Counted from the first letter of the stretch, positions 32,762 through 42,516 are shown. The stretch: 64,000 nt of DNA from Vulcanisaeta souniana JCM 11219 (GCF_026000775.1 NZ_AP026830.1:2317056-2381055); one strand, 5' to 3'. The notes: generated by a model from the sequence alone, not told the origin. Numbers and translations are program-made.

Positions 32762-33232
32762 ATGACATTAACGTTATCATCCATAATAGCGGAGCTACTG
32801 AAGGAGCTAGCTGGTGATAGGAATATCGAGGAATTCATAATCGATTTAATTACAGAGAAGCTTGATCCGCATCGTAGAATTGAGATTTACTTAAGCTTCA
32901 TGAGGATTACTTAAAGTCAGCCGAAGAGATGCATACCAAGGGTAACCCAGCCCAGACCAGTGATAGGTATTGGGTGCCGTGGTGGCTTTGTTAAACGCCA
33001 TTACTGAGGCAAGAGAATCTACAGTCATAGGGATTACTACGTAATAATTGAAAGACTGCATAAATAGATTAATGATAAATCGATCCTAACTAACTTCAGC
33101 ATGGTCGAGAGACTTCATGCAAACTTCTACCACAACTTCATGACCAGGGAAGGCTTTGAAACGCATAGGGAGGCCGTGCTTGAATTGGTAAATAAAATGA
33201 GTAAAATTTCGAAGAACCCGAGTGAGACTTGA
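32762..33232 (+). pseudogene. Decayed PaREP1/HEPN-like gene
   Basis: Stitched across three frames the sequence reads like archaeal PaREP1-domain proteins: DPHRRIEIYL / LHEDYLKSAEEMHTKGN.AQTSDRYW / VVALLNAITEAR / SHRDYYVIIERLHK-stop-INDKSIL / ERLHANFYHNFMTREGFETH. At least two frameshifts and an internal TAG break it. PaREP1 proteins are common, often repeated, in Thermoproteales and belong near the HEPN superfamily. The rest of the gap to the tRNA (33233-33399) shows nothing. Confidence 0.6.
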
Positions 33233-33399
33233 TGAGCGTTTTTCATAGTTGCCGATAATGTGACGGCTCAATTCTTTAGCCATACTGGCAAGGTTTCATT
33301 ACTAATCAGCAGCCAGAAACATCAACCACCCATCATTAATACACTGGTTGAGAGATAGATTGATTTACGTAACTTCACTTAATACACTGAACGCAGAAC

Positions 33400-33477
33400 T
33401 GGCGGCCCCGGTGGGATTCGAACCCACGACCTACGGCTTAGAAGGCCGCCGCTCTATCCATGCTGAGCTACGGGGCC
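33400..33477 (-). tRNA. tRNA-Arg (anticodon TCT)
   Basis: A full cloverleaf on the minus strand, 75 nt plus encoded CCA (33400-33402). Acceptor GGCCCCG/CGGGGCC, D stem GCTC/GAGC, anticodon stem GCGGC/GCCGT with loop CTTCTAA (anticodon TCT at positions 34-36), T stem GTGGG/CCCAC with loop TTCGAAT, discriminator G. There is no intron, although many Thermoproteales tRNAs have one. Confidence 0.96.
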
Positions 33478-33516
33478 TTGGTATGATTAGTTACTTGGTT
33501 TTTTAGCTTTTCTCGT

Positions 33517-34323
33517 CTAGGCCCTTAGTACCCTTATTGCGAAGCTAAATGCCTTTTCCTCACCTGGTCTTATTATGGTTAGTCCCATGCCATTGTGATA
33601 TGCATCCGGTGTTCCACTCATTGGTTCTATTGCTATGGCGTTAGGCACTCCCGTGAATATCTGAACGTAAGGCATGCCCTGCCTTATGATCTTGATCGCC
33701 GAATGTTGGGACTCCAGTGTTATGTCTCCATTAATTAGGAAGCAGTCATCAAATTCTCTCCTTCCCATGATGTTTAGGTTAAATGGTATTAATTTACCGG
33801 TTGGTATTTTATTAATTGTTTCACACATTAATGCTTTCCCCTGGGTATTTATCCTCCAGTCATTAGAGGCTATGAAGTATGGATGAGCACCAACTACCAA
33901 AGGCGCACCTCTGAGCCCCGTATTTTTAACAATGAACTCAACATCGAGTCCTCCTTCAACTAGTGCGTATTTGACCATTGATGTTAATTCCGTTGGGTAA
34001 CCAGGGTGATTAAGAACATGCTTGAGCGATATACTGTTCTCACTGGTGGATGTTACGCTCCATTCCTCGTTTAAGACAAGACCATGAATTGCATGGCCCT
34101 CCTTATTCCTAGGTAGCGAATACTTTATTCCTTCAAACTCATACTCCCCATCCCTGACCCTATTCGCGAAGGGTATCATTATTGCTATGCCACTCCACGT
34201 TGGTCTGTCAGGATCGCCAGGTAGTATTATGTCCTTACCTGAGACCGACCACTCGAGTAAGTACGCGCCCCTATTGCATATGACAGCTCTAGAGACGTAA
34301 CCGCCTACTTCGAGGCACCTCAC
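33517..34323 (-). CDS. Aldose 1-epimerase
   Basis: The 268-aa beta-sandwich protein resembles GalM-type mutarotases, which interconvert alpha and beta anomers of glucose or galactose. Family features are RVRDGEYEFEGIKYSLPRN and HAIHGLV in the N-terminal half (His in HGL as acid/base), GAHPYF near residue 147 (catalytic His) and a C-terminal AIEPMSGTPDAY with the catalytic Glu. It is alone here, but a role with the galactokinase operon or the glucose dehydrogenase at 59.4 kb is plausible. Confidence 0.85.
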   Translation of the reverse strand: MRCLEVGGYVSRAVICNRGAYLLEWSVSGKDIILPGDPDRPTWSGIAIMIPFANRVRDGEYEFEGIKYSLPRNKEGHAIHGLVLNEEWSVTSTSENSISLKHVLNHPGYPTELTSMVKYALVEGGLDVEFIVKNTGLRGAPLVVGAHPYFIASNDWRINTQGKALMCETINKIPTGKLIPFNLNIMGRREFDDCFLINGDITLESQHSAIKIIRQGMPYVQIFTGVPNAIAIEPMSGTPDAYHNGMGLTIIRPGEEKAFSFAIRVLRA

Positions 34324-34410
34324 GGTGTTATTTTATTATGGCTTGCTAATTTGTTTTTCGTACTCGGTCTGTGAAAAATACTTTTAAATTGATTATTTAA
34401 TCAAGCCGTA

Positions 34411-36774
34411 ATGAGCAAGGCAAAGGCCGTTAGTAAAGCTAGGATGGAACCAGTTACCCGAACAATACCCAGTATTCCGCTTGATGTGAGGGCCACGCAG
34501 TGGCTTGCTTTTCTGTCGGCCCTAGTGCCATTCACACTACTGGCCTACTACGTTAGGTTATACCCAGTGCTGATTTACGGCTGGTACATAAACGAGTTCG
34601 ACCCATACATAAGGCTCTTCATGGCTGAACAAATGCTTAAGTACGGAACAATCAAGGGACTCCTCTGGTGGCTCCATAAGGGCTACGGCGCATTATTCAC
34701 ACACTTCTGGTACCCATGGGGAGCCAATTGGACAACCATATTGTCACCTGGTGTTTCCTGGCTCGGTGTACTCGCTTACAAGGTACTATCACACTTCGGC
34801 TTCGACCTACTACAATCAGTTATTCTACTCCCGGCAATAGCTAATGCTGCGGTTGTACCGGCAATGTTTTACCTTGGTTATAGGCTTGGTGGTAAGTATG
34901 TAGGTATATTGGCAGCCCTATGGTCTGTATTCACCACTATGTTCCTGCAGAGGGGCACGGCAGGTTGGTTTGCCGCGGAGCCCATATTCCAATTCATAGC
35001 CACCCTAGGCATTGCCTTCTATATCGAGTCCTTAGTGAGGAAGGACAATTACTGGATACTCTTTGCAATAATTTCGGCAATATTCAACGGAATAACGACT
35101 TGGGTGTGGGGTTCCTACGTATTCCTATGGAACTTCTACGGATTATTCACAATAATAGTATTACTTTACCTGCTCATTAGGATAGCCAGGAGGCAGAACC
35201 TGCCCTTCACCATTGACAAGCTTGTGATAACCTACGTACTCACTGACCTTGGGTTCTCAGCCTTCGTAGCAATAACACCAAGGTACGGCTTCCACACACT
35301 GATATCTGGAATGGGCGGCGTAGCCAATGCAGCCCTACTATTCTCAATAATAGCCTATGCACTAATTAAATTATATCCAAGGTATCCAAGGATCATGGTG
35401 CCCGTGGTCAGGTACTTCCTAGTCGCCATTGTTGTACTTGTTGCCGTAGTCATCGGATTAAGCTTCACTTCAATAGGTGGTAAGTTCCTTGGCGCCATAG
35501 CGCCACTTGCCAGGAGCGCCATCGTACAGAGCGTTGCTGAGCATTCTCCATCAACGCTCCAGCAGAGTATGTACAATGTCTCAATAACGATACCATTCGT
35601 AATATACACAATACTCCTTTCCATAATGTCACTCTCACTACCAGCAGTACTAATTGGCCTTGGGTCCTTGGCGGCTGCGTACTTCGCGTCATCCGAGGTT
35701 TGGCTATTCATGCTCCTTGGGTTATTCTGGGTACCTGCTGCAGCATACGGTTTCGTAAAACTCACAGAACTTGTATTGAATAGGCGCGCATTGATTGGTA
35801 TTTCCCTAGCGGCCCTATTTAGTGTCATACTCGCCATAGCCCTCGTGATTAACATACAACCCGCGCTATCAATGTCCATAATGCCTCAACAAATAGTTAG
35901 TACGGTATCACCGCCGTATCCAACGCCCGACTGGCTTGATGCACTTCAATGGCTATCCTATAACACGCCGCCCAACGCCACCGTACTCTCATGGTGGGAT
36001 TACGGTTATTGGATCTCGATCATAGGGAACAGGACAAGCCTAGCCGATAACTCAACAGTAAACAGCACGCAAATAGCGCTAATAGGTAGGTTCTTCATGT
36101 CTAACCCATACAACTACACGGGTGTCCTGGAGGATCTGAATAAACTTCATGACCCACAGTACATACTAATATTCGAGCCATACTACATATATGGACCTGT
36201 GAATGCTACGAATACGGGTTTAGGATCAAGCTCGATGTGCATCCTCATACCTGAGTACCCAGCAGGCGGTGACTTTGCAAAGAGTTATTGGATGGCTAGT
36301 ATAGCCGGTTACTCAAGTAGCTACATAGGAAACACATTCATAGAACCCGTGAAGCTAGGCTCATCATATATTTACTTACCTTATTCCAACATAACAGTAG
36401 TCAACAACACATTGGAAGGCTATTCCGCAGCGTATAATGTCACCTTGTATGACTTAATGTTTAACTCCGAAGTATCCAGCGCATCATATTCGGTATGGCT
36501 GACATGTACAATGAATGGTATACCAACGTATTGGATATTTGAAAGCATACCAACGGTGATCCCAACAACCAGTGGTTCATCATATACTATAAAACTTATG
36601 TATCAAAGCATACTGTCTAACTATGCCGGCATACCGTCGCCACTCCTTTCCTCACCACCACCCTGGGCTCAATTAGTCTATGTCTCTAGACCATATGGTT
36701 GGGTGATAATATATAAGGTAAACTATGCATTATTGGAGGCATTGGCGCATAACCAAACGCTTTCGACTCCCTAA
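34411..36774 (+). CDS. aglB: Oligosaccharyltransferase, STT3/AglB family
   Basis: The 787-aa membrane enzyme transfers lipid-linked glycans to Asn in N-X-S/T sequons on exported proteins. The first 500 residues hold about 13 membrane helices with the metal-binding NEFDPYIR motif (first outer loop, residue about 62) and FWYPWGANWTT. The C-terminal outer domain starts near 505 and contains the universal WWDYGYW motif near residue 530. Transcribed alone from a TATA element (TTTTAAATTG) about 25 nt before ATG. Many surface proteins in the window have sequons. Confidence 0.93.
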   Translation: MSKAKAVSKARMEPVTRTIPSIPLDVRATQWLAFLSALVPFTLLAYYVRLYPVLIYGWYINEFDPYIRLFMAEQMLKYGTIKGLLWWLHKGYGALFTHFWYPWGANWTTILSPGVSWLGVLAYKVLSHFGFDLLQSVILLPAIANAAVVPAMFYLGYRLGGKYVGILAALWSVFTTMFLQRGTAGWFAAEPIFQFIATLGIAFYIESLVRKDNYWILFAIISAIFNGITTWVWGSYVFLWNFYGLFTIIVLLYLLIRIARRQNLPFTIDKLVITYVLTDLGFSAFVAITPRYGFHTLISGMGGVANAALLFSIIAYALIKLYPRYPRIMVPVVRYFLVAIVVLVAVVIGLSFTSIGGKFLGAIAPLARSAIVQSVAEHSPSTLQQSMYNVSITIPFVIYTILLSIMSLSLPAVLIGLGSLAAAYFASSEVWLFMLLGLFWVPAAAYGFVKLTELVLNRRALIGISLAALFSVILAIALVINIQPALSMSIMPQQIVSTVSPPYPTPDWLDALQWLSYNTPPNATVLSWWDYGYWISIIGNRTSLADNSTVNSTQIALIGRFFMSNPYNYTGVLEDLNKLHDPQYILIFEPYYIYGPVNATNTGLGSSSMCILIPEYPAGGDFAKSYWMASIAGYSSSYIGNTFIEPVKLGSSYIYLPYSNITVVNNTLEGYSAAYNVTLYDLMFNSEVSSASYSVWLTCTMNGIPTYWIFESIPTVIPTTSGSSYTIKLMYQSILSNYAGIPSPLLSSPPPWAQLVYVSRPYGWVIIYKVNYALLEALAHNQTLSTP

Positions 36775-36783
36775 AATCACTGA

Positions 36784-37008
36784 CTATTGCTTACTTGAAT
36801 GCCCTGAAATTAATGCATCCATTATATCCCGGCTTAGTTTAATCCTCCCGCTCATTACCTTCATTAACAGCCTTTGCCTACCATACCTATCCTCAGGCGA
36901 GTACTTAGGTGGGTGCGGCACCTCGAGCTCGCCGCCACAGTATGGGCACTTGTCCTTCCTCATTGTGTACCTACCGCAGTTCCTACATCTCCTCAGTATT
37001 GAGTCCAT
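36784..37008 (-). CDS. nop10: H/ACA RNP protein Nop10
   Basis: Nop10 (74 aa) supports Cbf5 in H/ACA-guided pseudouridylation and rRNA processing. The N-terminal zinc ribbon CRNCGRYTMRKDKCPYCGG and the following basic PPKYSPEDRYGRQR helix match the family. It follows the aIF2-alpha gene by 15 nt in the rpl44e-rps27e-aIF2a-nop10 order widely conserved in archaea. Confidence 0.93.
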   Translation of the reverse strand: MDSILRRCRNCGRYTMRKDKCPYCGGELEVPHPPKYSPEDRYGRQRLLMKVMSGRIKLSRDIMDALISGHSSKQ

Positions 37009-37023
37009 AATAGTTCACCTACG

Positions 37024-37878
37024 TTACTCGCCTACCCTAGTAAAACTGGCCTCGCCGCCCCTCTTCTTTATTTCTGTACTTACTAGGTTAACCACATCCT
37101 TTAGTATTTGCTCTAGTTTCTTTGGGTCCTTACCAACAATATCCACCCTATACCTAGGTGGACCTATTGTGTATATCCTAATGCCGTCGGCGCCCTCCTT
37201 CTTTGCCAGATCCATTGCCTTTAAAAGCACGTCCCTAACGTGCTTAACACCATCAGGCTTTATGCTTATCATCCTAATGATACCCGAGATCTCCACAGGC
37301 TCTGCCTCAATCCTCTCCTTGGCAACCTCCACAATTGCATTAATAACATTATCACTAAGCCCCAGCTTCCTTAGGTCGTCAGGTCCATACTTAACCACAT
37401 TCTCAAAAATCGATAGGAAATCACCATAATAATCCTCAAGTTTCCATCCAAATTCCCGAAGGGCCGTTTCGAGTGGTATGTTCAACTTCTTTGCAACAAG
37501 TTCGAGGAGCTTAACACCCCTAAGCGTTCTCTTCCATCTGGTCAGCTTCTCCTTCTTCTCCTCCTCCCTAACCTTCCTGAGTGAAACATCAACTAGTCTC
37601 CTCCTGGCATCAACCCTAATAACCCTAAATACAGTCTTCTGCCCGGGCCTTAGGTAGTCCTTAATCTCGTGAAACCACGACTGAACAACCTCATTAATTG
37701 GCGCGTAGGCCTCCATGCCTCCATACTCATCGAGCAGTACATACACGCCGTGCTCCAGTATTCTATATACCGTGCCAACTACGAGCTCACCTATGTCAGG
37801 TAATTCCTTCCTGGCTATCCTAACCGTTAATACATTCCTCTTGATATCATCTACCCTCTCCTCTCTCTTACTCATCAA
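37024..37878 (-). CDS. Translation initiation factor aIF2 alpha subunit
   Basis: The 284-aa subunit of the aIF2 heterotrimer, which delivers initiator tRNA to the ribosome. The order is an S1/OB domain (residues about 28-105, GELVVGTVYRILEHGVYVLLDEY), a helical domain, and a C-terminal alpha/beta domain that binds aIF2-gamma (GIRIYTIGPPRYRVDIVGKD near 240). Two adjacent ATGs are possible starts. It is co-transcribed with S27e upstream and Nop10 downstream. Confidence 0.93.
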   Translation of the reverse strand: MMSKREERVDDIKRNVLTVRIARKELPDIGELVVGTVYRILEHGVYVLLDEYGGMEAYAPINEVVQSWFHEIKDYLRPGQKTVFRVIRVDARRRLVDVSLRKVREEEKKEKLTRWKRTLRGVKLLELVAKKLNIPLETALREFGWKLEDYYGDFLSIFENVVKYGPDDLRKLGLSDNVINAIVEVAKERIEAEPVEISGIIRMISIKPDGVKHVRDVLLKAMDLAKKEGADGIRIYTIGPPRYRVDIVGKDPKKLEQILKDVVNLVSTEIKKRGGEASFTRVGE

Positions 37879-37916
37879 TCATTGGCAAGACAGGGTGAAT
37901 TTAATACTTTTTCGTT

Positions 37917-38123
37917 TTATTCGTATGTGGTGACCACGGTGGCGCCAACTATCCTACCCCTGCCACCCGTTGGTTCTATGAGAACATTACCGCAGACCAG
38001 GCACCTAACTGCCATGGCTGGTCTATCGAAGACCACCTGCTCATTACCACAGTTGTTGCACCTAACCCTTAGGAACCTTGACCTCGGCCTTGGAACAAGT
38101 ATTGAACGCCAGTTAGTGGGCAT
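37917..38123 (-). CDS. rps27e: Ribosomal protein S27e
   Basis: A 68-aa zinc-finger protein of the small subunit with [20 protein letters not shown] and LVCGN, the four-cysteine zinc site of S27e. The frame is open to 38156, but homology begins MPTNWRSI at 38123, with GAGGTGGTGAG just upstream. It overlaps nothing real upstream and starts 11 nt after the L44e stop. Confidence 0.94.
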   Translation of the reverse strand: MPTNWRSILVPRPRSRFLRVRCNNCGNEQVVFDRPAMAVRCLVCGNVLIEPTGGRGRIVGATVVTTYE

Positions 38124-38133
38124 ACTCACCACC

Positions 38134-38418
38134 TCACTTTGTCTCAGCCAATTCAACCTTCTTTAATCTACCAAGTTTCCTAAGAACCACATAACCACAC
38201 TGCCTGCACTGAAGCTTAACAACAACCTTCTTGGTGGTCTTGGAAAACCTCTTCTGCTTTGGTTTCCTGCTTGATCCATAGCCCTTAAGCTTCCTTAAGT
38301 ACCTCCTCTGTCCCTCGGATAGGTTCCTCCTCTTTCCATGGCTGTATATCGTTACTGAGTGATCCGTGTACGTATTGCACTTTGGGCAATAAACCCTCAC
38401 AACCTTGGGAAACTTCAC
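38134..38418 (-). CDS. rpl44e: Ribosomal protein L44e
   Basis: A 94-aa large-subunit protein. [20 protein letters not shown] and the C-terminal [16 protein letters not shown] provide the two CxxC pairs of the zinc site; the basic middle ([20 protein letters not shown]) is family typical. First gene of the translation operon that continues into S27e, aIF2-alpha and Nop10. Confidence 0.95.
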   Translation of the reverse strand: MKFPKVVRVYCPKCNTYTDHSVTIYSHGKRRNLSEGQRRYLRKLKGYGSSRKPKQKRFSKTTKKVVVKLQCRQCGYVVLRKLGRLKKVELAETK

Positions 38419-38465
38419 GAAGTATCCTCGGGATAAAGCCCCTTTTATATTTTCTCCTTCATTAA

Positions 38466-38984
38466 TTAACGTACAATATCAATTATACCCCTACGTTGCA
38501 ACTCCCCAGCATCACTCCTGGGTATTGCCGCCACGTCAAACTGGGAAAAGGGACCAAGGGCCACTAGGCGAACACTATACAGCACGGGAAATCCCTTCCT
38601 GAATGATACAATTGCTAATTCCCGGGCTTCACCCTTGGGCGTCTCAAGAACCCTCAATTCAAGTAGTGGCATGAAGAACCTCCTCTCTTCCACAAACAAT
38701 GACCCCTCGGGAATCTCCCTACCCAACTCATAACTCTTCATCAGCTTCTCAATCCTCCTCCTAATGAGCGCCGCTAGGGTTTCCCTGATCATGGCCCTCG
38801 TGGATTCAACTAACTCCTTATCAAGTACGTTACCCCCAACTGATAACCTATTGTTTAACTCCTGGATTATCTGGGCGTATGACTCGTAGGGTGGTTTTTG
38901 AAGCTCCTCGGTACTTACCTCAAGCTTTACGAAATCCACCAACCTCTTAAGCGCATCATTAATCAACCAACTCACCCCAACCAT
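38466..38984 (-). CDS. GINS complex subunit, Gins15-like
   Basis: GINS is the core of the archaeal CMG-like replicative helicase with MCM and Cdc45/GAN. The 172-aa protein has an all-helical first part (residues 8-95, ...[29 protein letters not shown]) and a small beta domain after about 115, the A-then-B domain order of Gins15 (Sld5/Psf1-like). Location directly behind priS matches the Sulfolobus gins15-priS pairing. Sequence identity is low in this family, so context carries weight. The start overlaps priS by 26 nt; a slightly later start is possible. Confidence 0.72.
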   Translation of the reverse strand: MVGVSWLINDALKRLVDFVKLEVSTEELQKPPYESYAQIIQELNNRLSVGGNVLDKELVESTRAMIRETLAALIRRRIEKLMKSYELGREIPEGSLFVEERRFFMPLLELRVLETPKGEARELAIVSFRKGFPVLYSVRLVALGPFSQFDVAAIPRSDAGELQRRGIIDIVR

Positions 38985-40008
38985 TAATCACTAGGTACAG
39001 ACCAATGTATGTGGGCACCTTAATAATACTACCCTCATCACCATTAATCTCCTCGCCAAGAACCCTCCTAACGGGTACCTTCCTAGCAAGCCTAATAGTT
39101 AGTGAACCCTTCCTGAACTGCACAGCCTTATCTATAATGAACTCGACACCGCGCTCCAGCTCACTGGGACTTATCCTAATGACTTTAAGACCTGTCTTGC
39201 CATGTAGCGAGTTGGGCATTCTAATGAGCCTGTGGATGTCCATGGTAACCACCTCGTCAATATGAACAGAGAGGCGTTCACTAATCATGGCATTGAGAGA
39301 ACTTAACTTCCGAACTAGGTACTTACCCACTCTCTTCCTTCCGCTAAGCTCATTCAGAAGCTCTGGATCTACTTCGTGAATAACCGAAGCCAATCTGCCA
39401 CCGATACCCCTCAATCTGGCGTCAATAAGGCTTGCATTACCCCTGATCAAGTGCTCAATATCAAAGCCACGAAGCAGTAGGTAATCAACGATCTCCCTCC
39501 TCTCCTCATCAGTCAAGCCCCTAACATCGGGTAACTCAATATGTACATGGTAACCCCTATGCCCACTGAAGAAAATTTTAATTGATGAGTCAGAAAAACC
39601 AAAGTCCTCAATGAGAAAATCAAGGAGTTTACCAACCTCCTCTGCTGCGTCACCTAGGCACTCAAGAGTCATTAGCTCAACGCCCTGGCAATTAGGCGTT
39701 GGTAAGTGATCACCATCGATATCAAAGACCAGGTCAGCGCCCAACCAATCCTTGGCATCCATGTCCTGATTAGTGGGATTCCCATAAAGGGCAGCCGAGT
39801 AGTAAATGTGGGATGGTACATTGTTTATTATGTACCGTCTCAACTCATCACTGCCCCTAAAACCAATATGCCTAATCATGCCCTCCTTATCTAGGAATTG
39901 AAAACCAAACTCCCTCCTCTCTAAATCGCTGACCTCCGACAGGTCAATACCCCTATAATAATTCCTAAATAAAACCCTCACCAATTCAATAAAGCCAGGC
40001 ATGCCCAT
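38959..40008 (-). CDS. priS: DNA primase small (catalytic) subunit
   Basis: PriS synthesises primers with PriL. The 349-aa protein has the catalytic aspartates in GADLVFDIDGDHL near residue 92 and the SGHRGYHVHI motif near 150, then a helical insert and a C-terminal KVPVRR region. It is preceded by PCNA and followed by the GINS gene in the same direction, a compact replication cluster. Confidence 0.94.
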   Translation of the reverse strand: MGMPGFIELVRVLFRNYYRGIDLSEVSDLERREFGFQFLDKEGMIRHIGFRGSDELRRYIINNVPSHIYYSAALYGNPTNQDMDAKDWLGADLVFDIDGDHLPTPNCQGVELMTLECLGDAAEEVGKLLDFLIEDFGFSDSSIKIFFSGHRGYHVHIELPDVRGLTDEERREIVDYLLLRGFDIEHLIRGNASLIDARLRGIGGRLASVIHEVDPELLNELSGRKRVGKYLVRKLSSLNAMISERLSVHIDEVVTMDIHRLIRMPNSLHGKTGLKVIRISPSELERGVEFIIDKAVQFRKGSLTIRLARKVPVRRVLGEEINGDEGSIIKVPTYIGLYLVINGWGELVD

Positions 40009-40070
40009 TGCCTCATACCGGTAATCATTAAAATTGTTTTTACCACCTAATAACCATATTGTTTTTAGTA

Positions 40071-40826
40071 TTACTCAATCATTGGCGCTATGTAGTATGT
40101 TAACTTACCACCCATGGGTATCTCAAACGTTAATGCAATGGGCTTCTGTGTGGCAAACTCCACGGTAACTATATCACTAATCCTGTAGGCCCTTGAAATA
40201 GTATCAACCAGGTAATCAAGGCTGTACTTGGCGGTGGCTGGTTCCTTTAGGTCATACTCGAACATTACCTCGCCCTCCCTCTCAAACTTAACCTCAACAT
40301 CACCCTTATCACTACTCGCCGATACATATAGACCATCATCCTTTGCATCAAACTTAACAGCATCGGCAATAACATCAGCATCCTTTAGAGCCTCATTCAA
40401 TGAGTCACTGGATATCTTAGCCAATACCGTATACACCACCTTTGGTGTTGGCAGTTCCTCGGCACCAATATCAATGAGCGGTAGCGTCATCGTCCTTGAG
40501 GCCTTGCCAACAAGCCTAACCCTAAGCTTGCCTTCACTCACCTCCATACTTAATTTATCACCCTTCCTAATCCTCCTCAGTAACTTCTTGAAGTCATCAA
40601 AGTTAACTCCAATCTTAACTTCCTCATTGAGACCTTCTGGAAATTCCTCAAAGGCCTCCCTGGGTATCAATAAGTCGATCATAGCCGTCCTTGATGGATC
40701 TAAAGCCCTCAACTTAAGTCCGTCACTAGCTAACGTAAAGTTCGCCTCCTCAATCAACGCAGACACAGCATCTATTATCTGCAAGAACTCCCTGGCGTCT
40801 GGATACGTTATCTTAACCTCAGACAT
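40071..40826 (-). CDS. pcn: Sliding clamp PCNA
   Basis: PCNA forms a trimeric ring that tethers polymerase, ligase and nucleases. The 251-aa protein has the two-domain fold with LKLRALDPSRTAMIDL near residue 35, the central loop and the C-terminal GKLTYYIAPMIE. The frame is open to 40895, but the ATG at 40826 begins the conserved MSEVKITYPDAREF and sits about 25 nt after a TTTATATTTA TATA element, so it is the start. Crenarchaea often have several PCNA paralogues; only one is visible here. Confidence 0.94.
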   Translation of the reverse strand: MSEVKITYPDAREFLQIIDAVSALIEEANFTLASDGLKLRALDPSRTAMIDLLIPREAFEEFPEGLNEEVKIGVNFDDFKKLLRRIRKGDKLSMEVSEGKLRVRLVGKASRTMTLPLIDIGAEELPTPKVVYTVLAKISSDSLNEALKDADVIADAVKFDAKDDGLYVSASSDKGDVEVKFEREGEVMFEYDLKEPATAKYSLDYLVDTISRAYRISDIVTVEFATQKPIALTFEIPMGGKLTYYIAPMIE

Positions 40827-40898
40827 CGCATTACTCAACCGCCGCCTAAATATAAACTCTACATCCTTAACAGAAACAATATTATCTCTAGCCACGCC

Positions 40899-41237
40899 TT
40901 ACTCGTACTCACGCCATACGTGGCCACATTTCGTGCACTTGTAAAACCTGGTTGGCGGTTCATCCGCAGCCCTGGTCTGCTGAACCCAGAAATAGGCCTC
41001 ATCATTACCGCACTTTGGGCAAGTCTTCCTAACCTTCGGCAGCGCCTCCTCACCAGTCTTTGCCAGCACTATTGGCTTATCATCCTTCTTACTCAACGTC
41101 GTCTTCTCAACAAGCTTGGCATTACCAGAATCAACCTCCTCAGTATAGCCACACTTCGGACACCTCCAAAACGCCCTCCCACCCTCCTTTGCTAAAACCA
41201 TCATACTCCTGCATCTTGGGCAGAACTTAATGGCCAT
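40899..41237 (-). CDS. tfs: Transcription factor S (TFS, TFIIS-like)
   Basis: TFS stimulates RNA cleavage by backtracked RNA polymerase. The 112-aa protein has an N-terminal zinc ribbon (FCPRCRSMM...WRCPKCGYTEE) and a C-terminal ribbon (CPKCGNDEAYFW...FYKCTKCGHVWREYE). The acidic pair in the hairpin, QQTRAADEPPT, corresponds to the cleavage-active DE. The ATG at 41237 (MAIKFCPRC) is preferred over the frame start at 41252. Confidence 0.93.
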   Translation of the reverse strand: MAIKFCPRCRSMMVLAKEGGRAFWRCPKCGYTEEVDSGNAKLVEKTTLSKKDDKPIVLAKTGEEALPKVRKTCPKCGNDEAYFWVQQTRAADEPPTRFYKCTKCGHVWREYE

Positions 41238-41600
41238 TGCCCAAACCCGCAAAGCAACCTATTTATTAAGCCTTCTGGCTATTAGGTAATGACAGACCTC
41301 TTCCTTGTTCTTGGGGTTGGTTCGTTGTCTTCATCTTAATTGTCAGTGGTCTTTGGTTATTTTACCCGTCTGGCGGTGGGTCATTGGCCAAGGCCTCCGG
41401 CCCATTACCCCCTTGACCTAGGCCCCACCTGGGTAATCCACCCCCACTTAAGTACACAACATACCCAGCAAACCCACATACCACAAAACCCCAAAGACAA
41501 AAATCAATCCAAGAGCAAGGCTTGTCATACCTCGTGGTCACGGCTAGCCATATCCAGCAAATGCTTATTAACCCTAATTACCCCGCGTAATTGATCAGCC
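41238..41600. other. GC-rich intergenic region with inverted repeats
   Basis: A 360-bp gap between divergent tfs and rps19e. Positions about 41370-41450 are GC-rich with inverted repeats (GGCC-GGA-GGCC; ATTACCC/GGGTAAT; a longer imperfect pairing of GGTCATTGGCC). This could be a structured RNA on either strand, but no conserved RNA motif is visible. A TATA element (GCTTATTAACC, about 41567-41577) serves rps19e. Confidence 0.35.
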
Positions 41601-42083
41601 TTGGTCAGTGTTAGGGACGTACCAGCGGACCTACTAATTAGGGAGTTAGCCAAGTACCTAAAGGAAAACGTGCCTCAGGTAAAGCCGCCGGACTGGGCGT
41701 TATTTGTTAAGACAGGCCCGAATAAGGACAGAGTACCAATGCAGGATGATTGGTGGTACATAAGGGCAGCGGCAATACTGAGGAAGGTCTACTTGAACGG
41801 TCCAGTGGGACTTGGCAGCCTAAGAATGGCCTTTAGCTACAGGGCTAAGATAGGCACTGGCGCAAGGAGCGAGAGGACCAGGAAGGCCGGTGGCGCTATA
41901 ATTAGGAACATACTGCATCAACTGGAGACCGCAGGCCTTGTTACAAAAGTGAAGACTGGCAGGGTGGTAACACCACAGGGTAAGTCATTACTTGACAAAA
42001 TAGCGGCCAACATATTTAAGGAATTAACCAAGAAAAGCCCAGAATTAACCAAGTACTTAACGCCAAAGACGGCCACGGAATAA
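41601..42083 (+). CDS. rps19e: Ribosomal protein S19e
   Basis: The 160-aa small-subunit protein has the S19e winged-helix core: PPDWALFVKTGPNKDRVPMQDDWWYIRAAAILRKVYLNGPVG, then SYRAKIGTGARSERTRKAGGAIIRNILHQLE. The start is TTG, about 25-30 nt after a TATA element, so probably leaderless. It heads rps19e-pdcd5-rpl39e, a standard archaeal order. Confidence 0.95.
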   Translation: MVSVRDVPADLLIRELAKYLKENVPQVKPPDWALFVKTGPNKDRVPMQDDWWYIRAAAILRKVYLNGPVGLGSLRMAFSYRAKIGTGARSERTRKAGGAIIRNILHQLETAGLVTKVKTGRVVTPQGKSLLDKIAANIFKELTKKSPELTKYLTPKTATE

Positions 42084-42150
42084 CCCACATTCACATCATA
42101 AGAAATTGGGATTTAAGGTTAATAAATAGGTATGCTGGTTCTGCCATGTT

Positions 42151-42516
42151 ATGTCCATTGATGAAAACTACGATGAGGGAAACGAAGGGCAAGAGACCGG
42201 ACAAGACGACCTAGAGGCAATTAGACAGAGGAAACTCCAGGAGCTCCAAAGACAGGCAGAGGAGGAAAGAAGAAGGCAGGAACTAGCTGCACAGAGAAGA
42301 GCTGCCCTCAGGGCGATACTGACGCCAGAAGCTCGTGAAAGACTTGATAACCTAAGGGTTGTTAAGCCCGAGCTCGTTGATGCCCTTGAGCAACAATTAA
42401 TAGCCCTAGCCCAGTCAGGGAGGGTCAAGGTGCCCATCACCGATGAAGACCTCAAGAAGATACTGGAAACAATTTATAAACAGACCCATAGGGAGTTCAG
42501 GATAAGGTATAGGTGA
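42151..42516 (+). CDS. PDCD5-like DNA-binding protein
   Basis: A 121-aa protein of the archaeal/eukaryal PDCD5 (TFAR19) family: a charged N-terminal coiled segment ([20 protein letters not shown]) followed by [35 protein letters not shown] and [15 protein letters not shown]. The family forms a three-helix bundle; its exact role is unsettled. It lies between S19e and L39e. A TATA element (GTTAATAAATAGG) precedes the ATG by about 25 nt. Confidence 0.9.
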   Translation: MSIDENYDEGNEGQETGQDDLEAIRQRKLQELQRQAEEERRRQELAAQRRAALRAILTPEARERLDNLRVVKPELVDALEQQLIALAQSGRVKVPITDEDLKKILETIYKQTHREFRIRYR

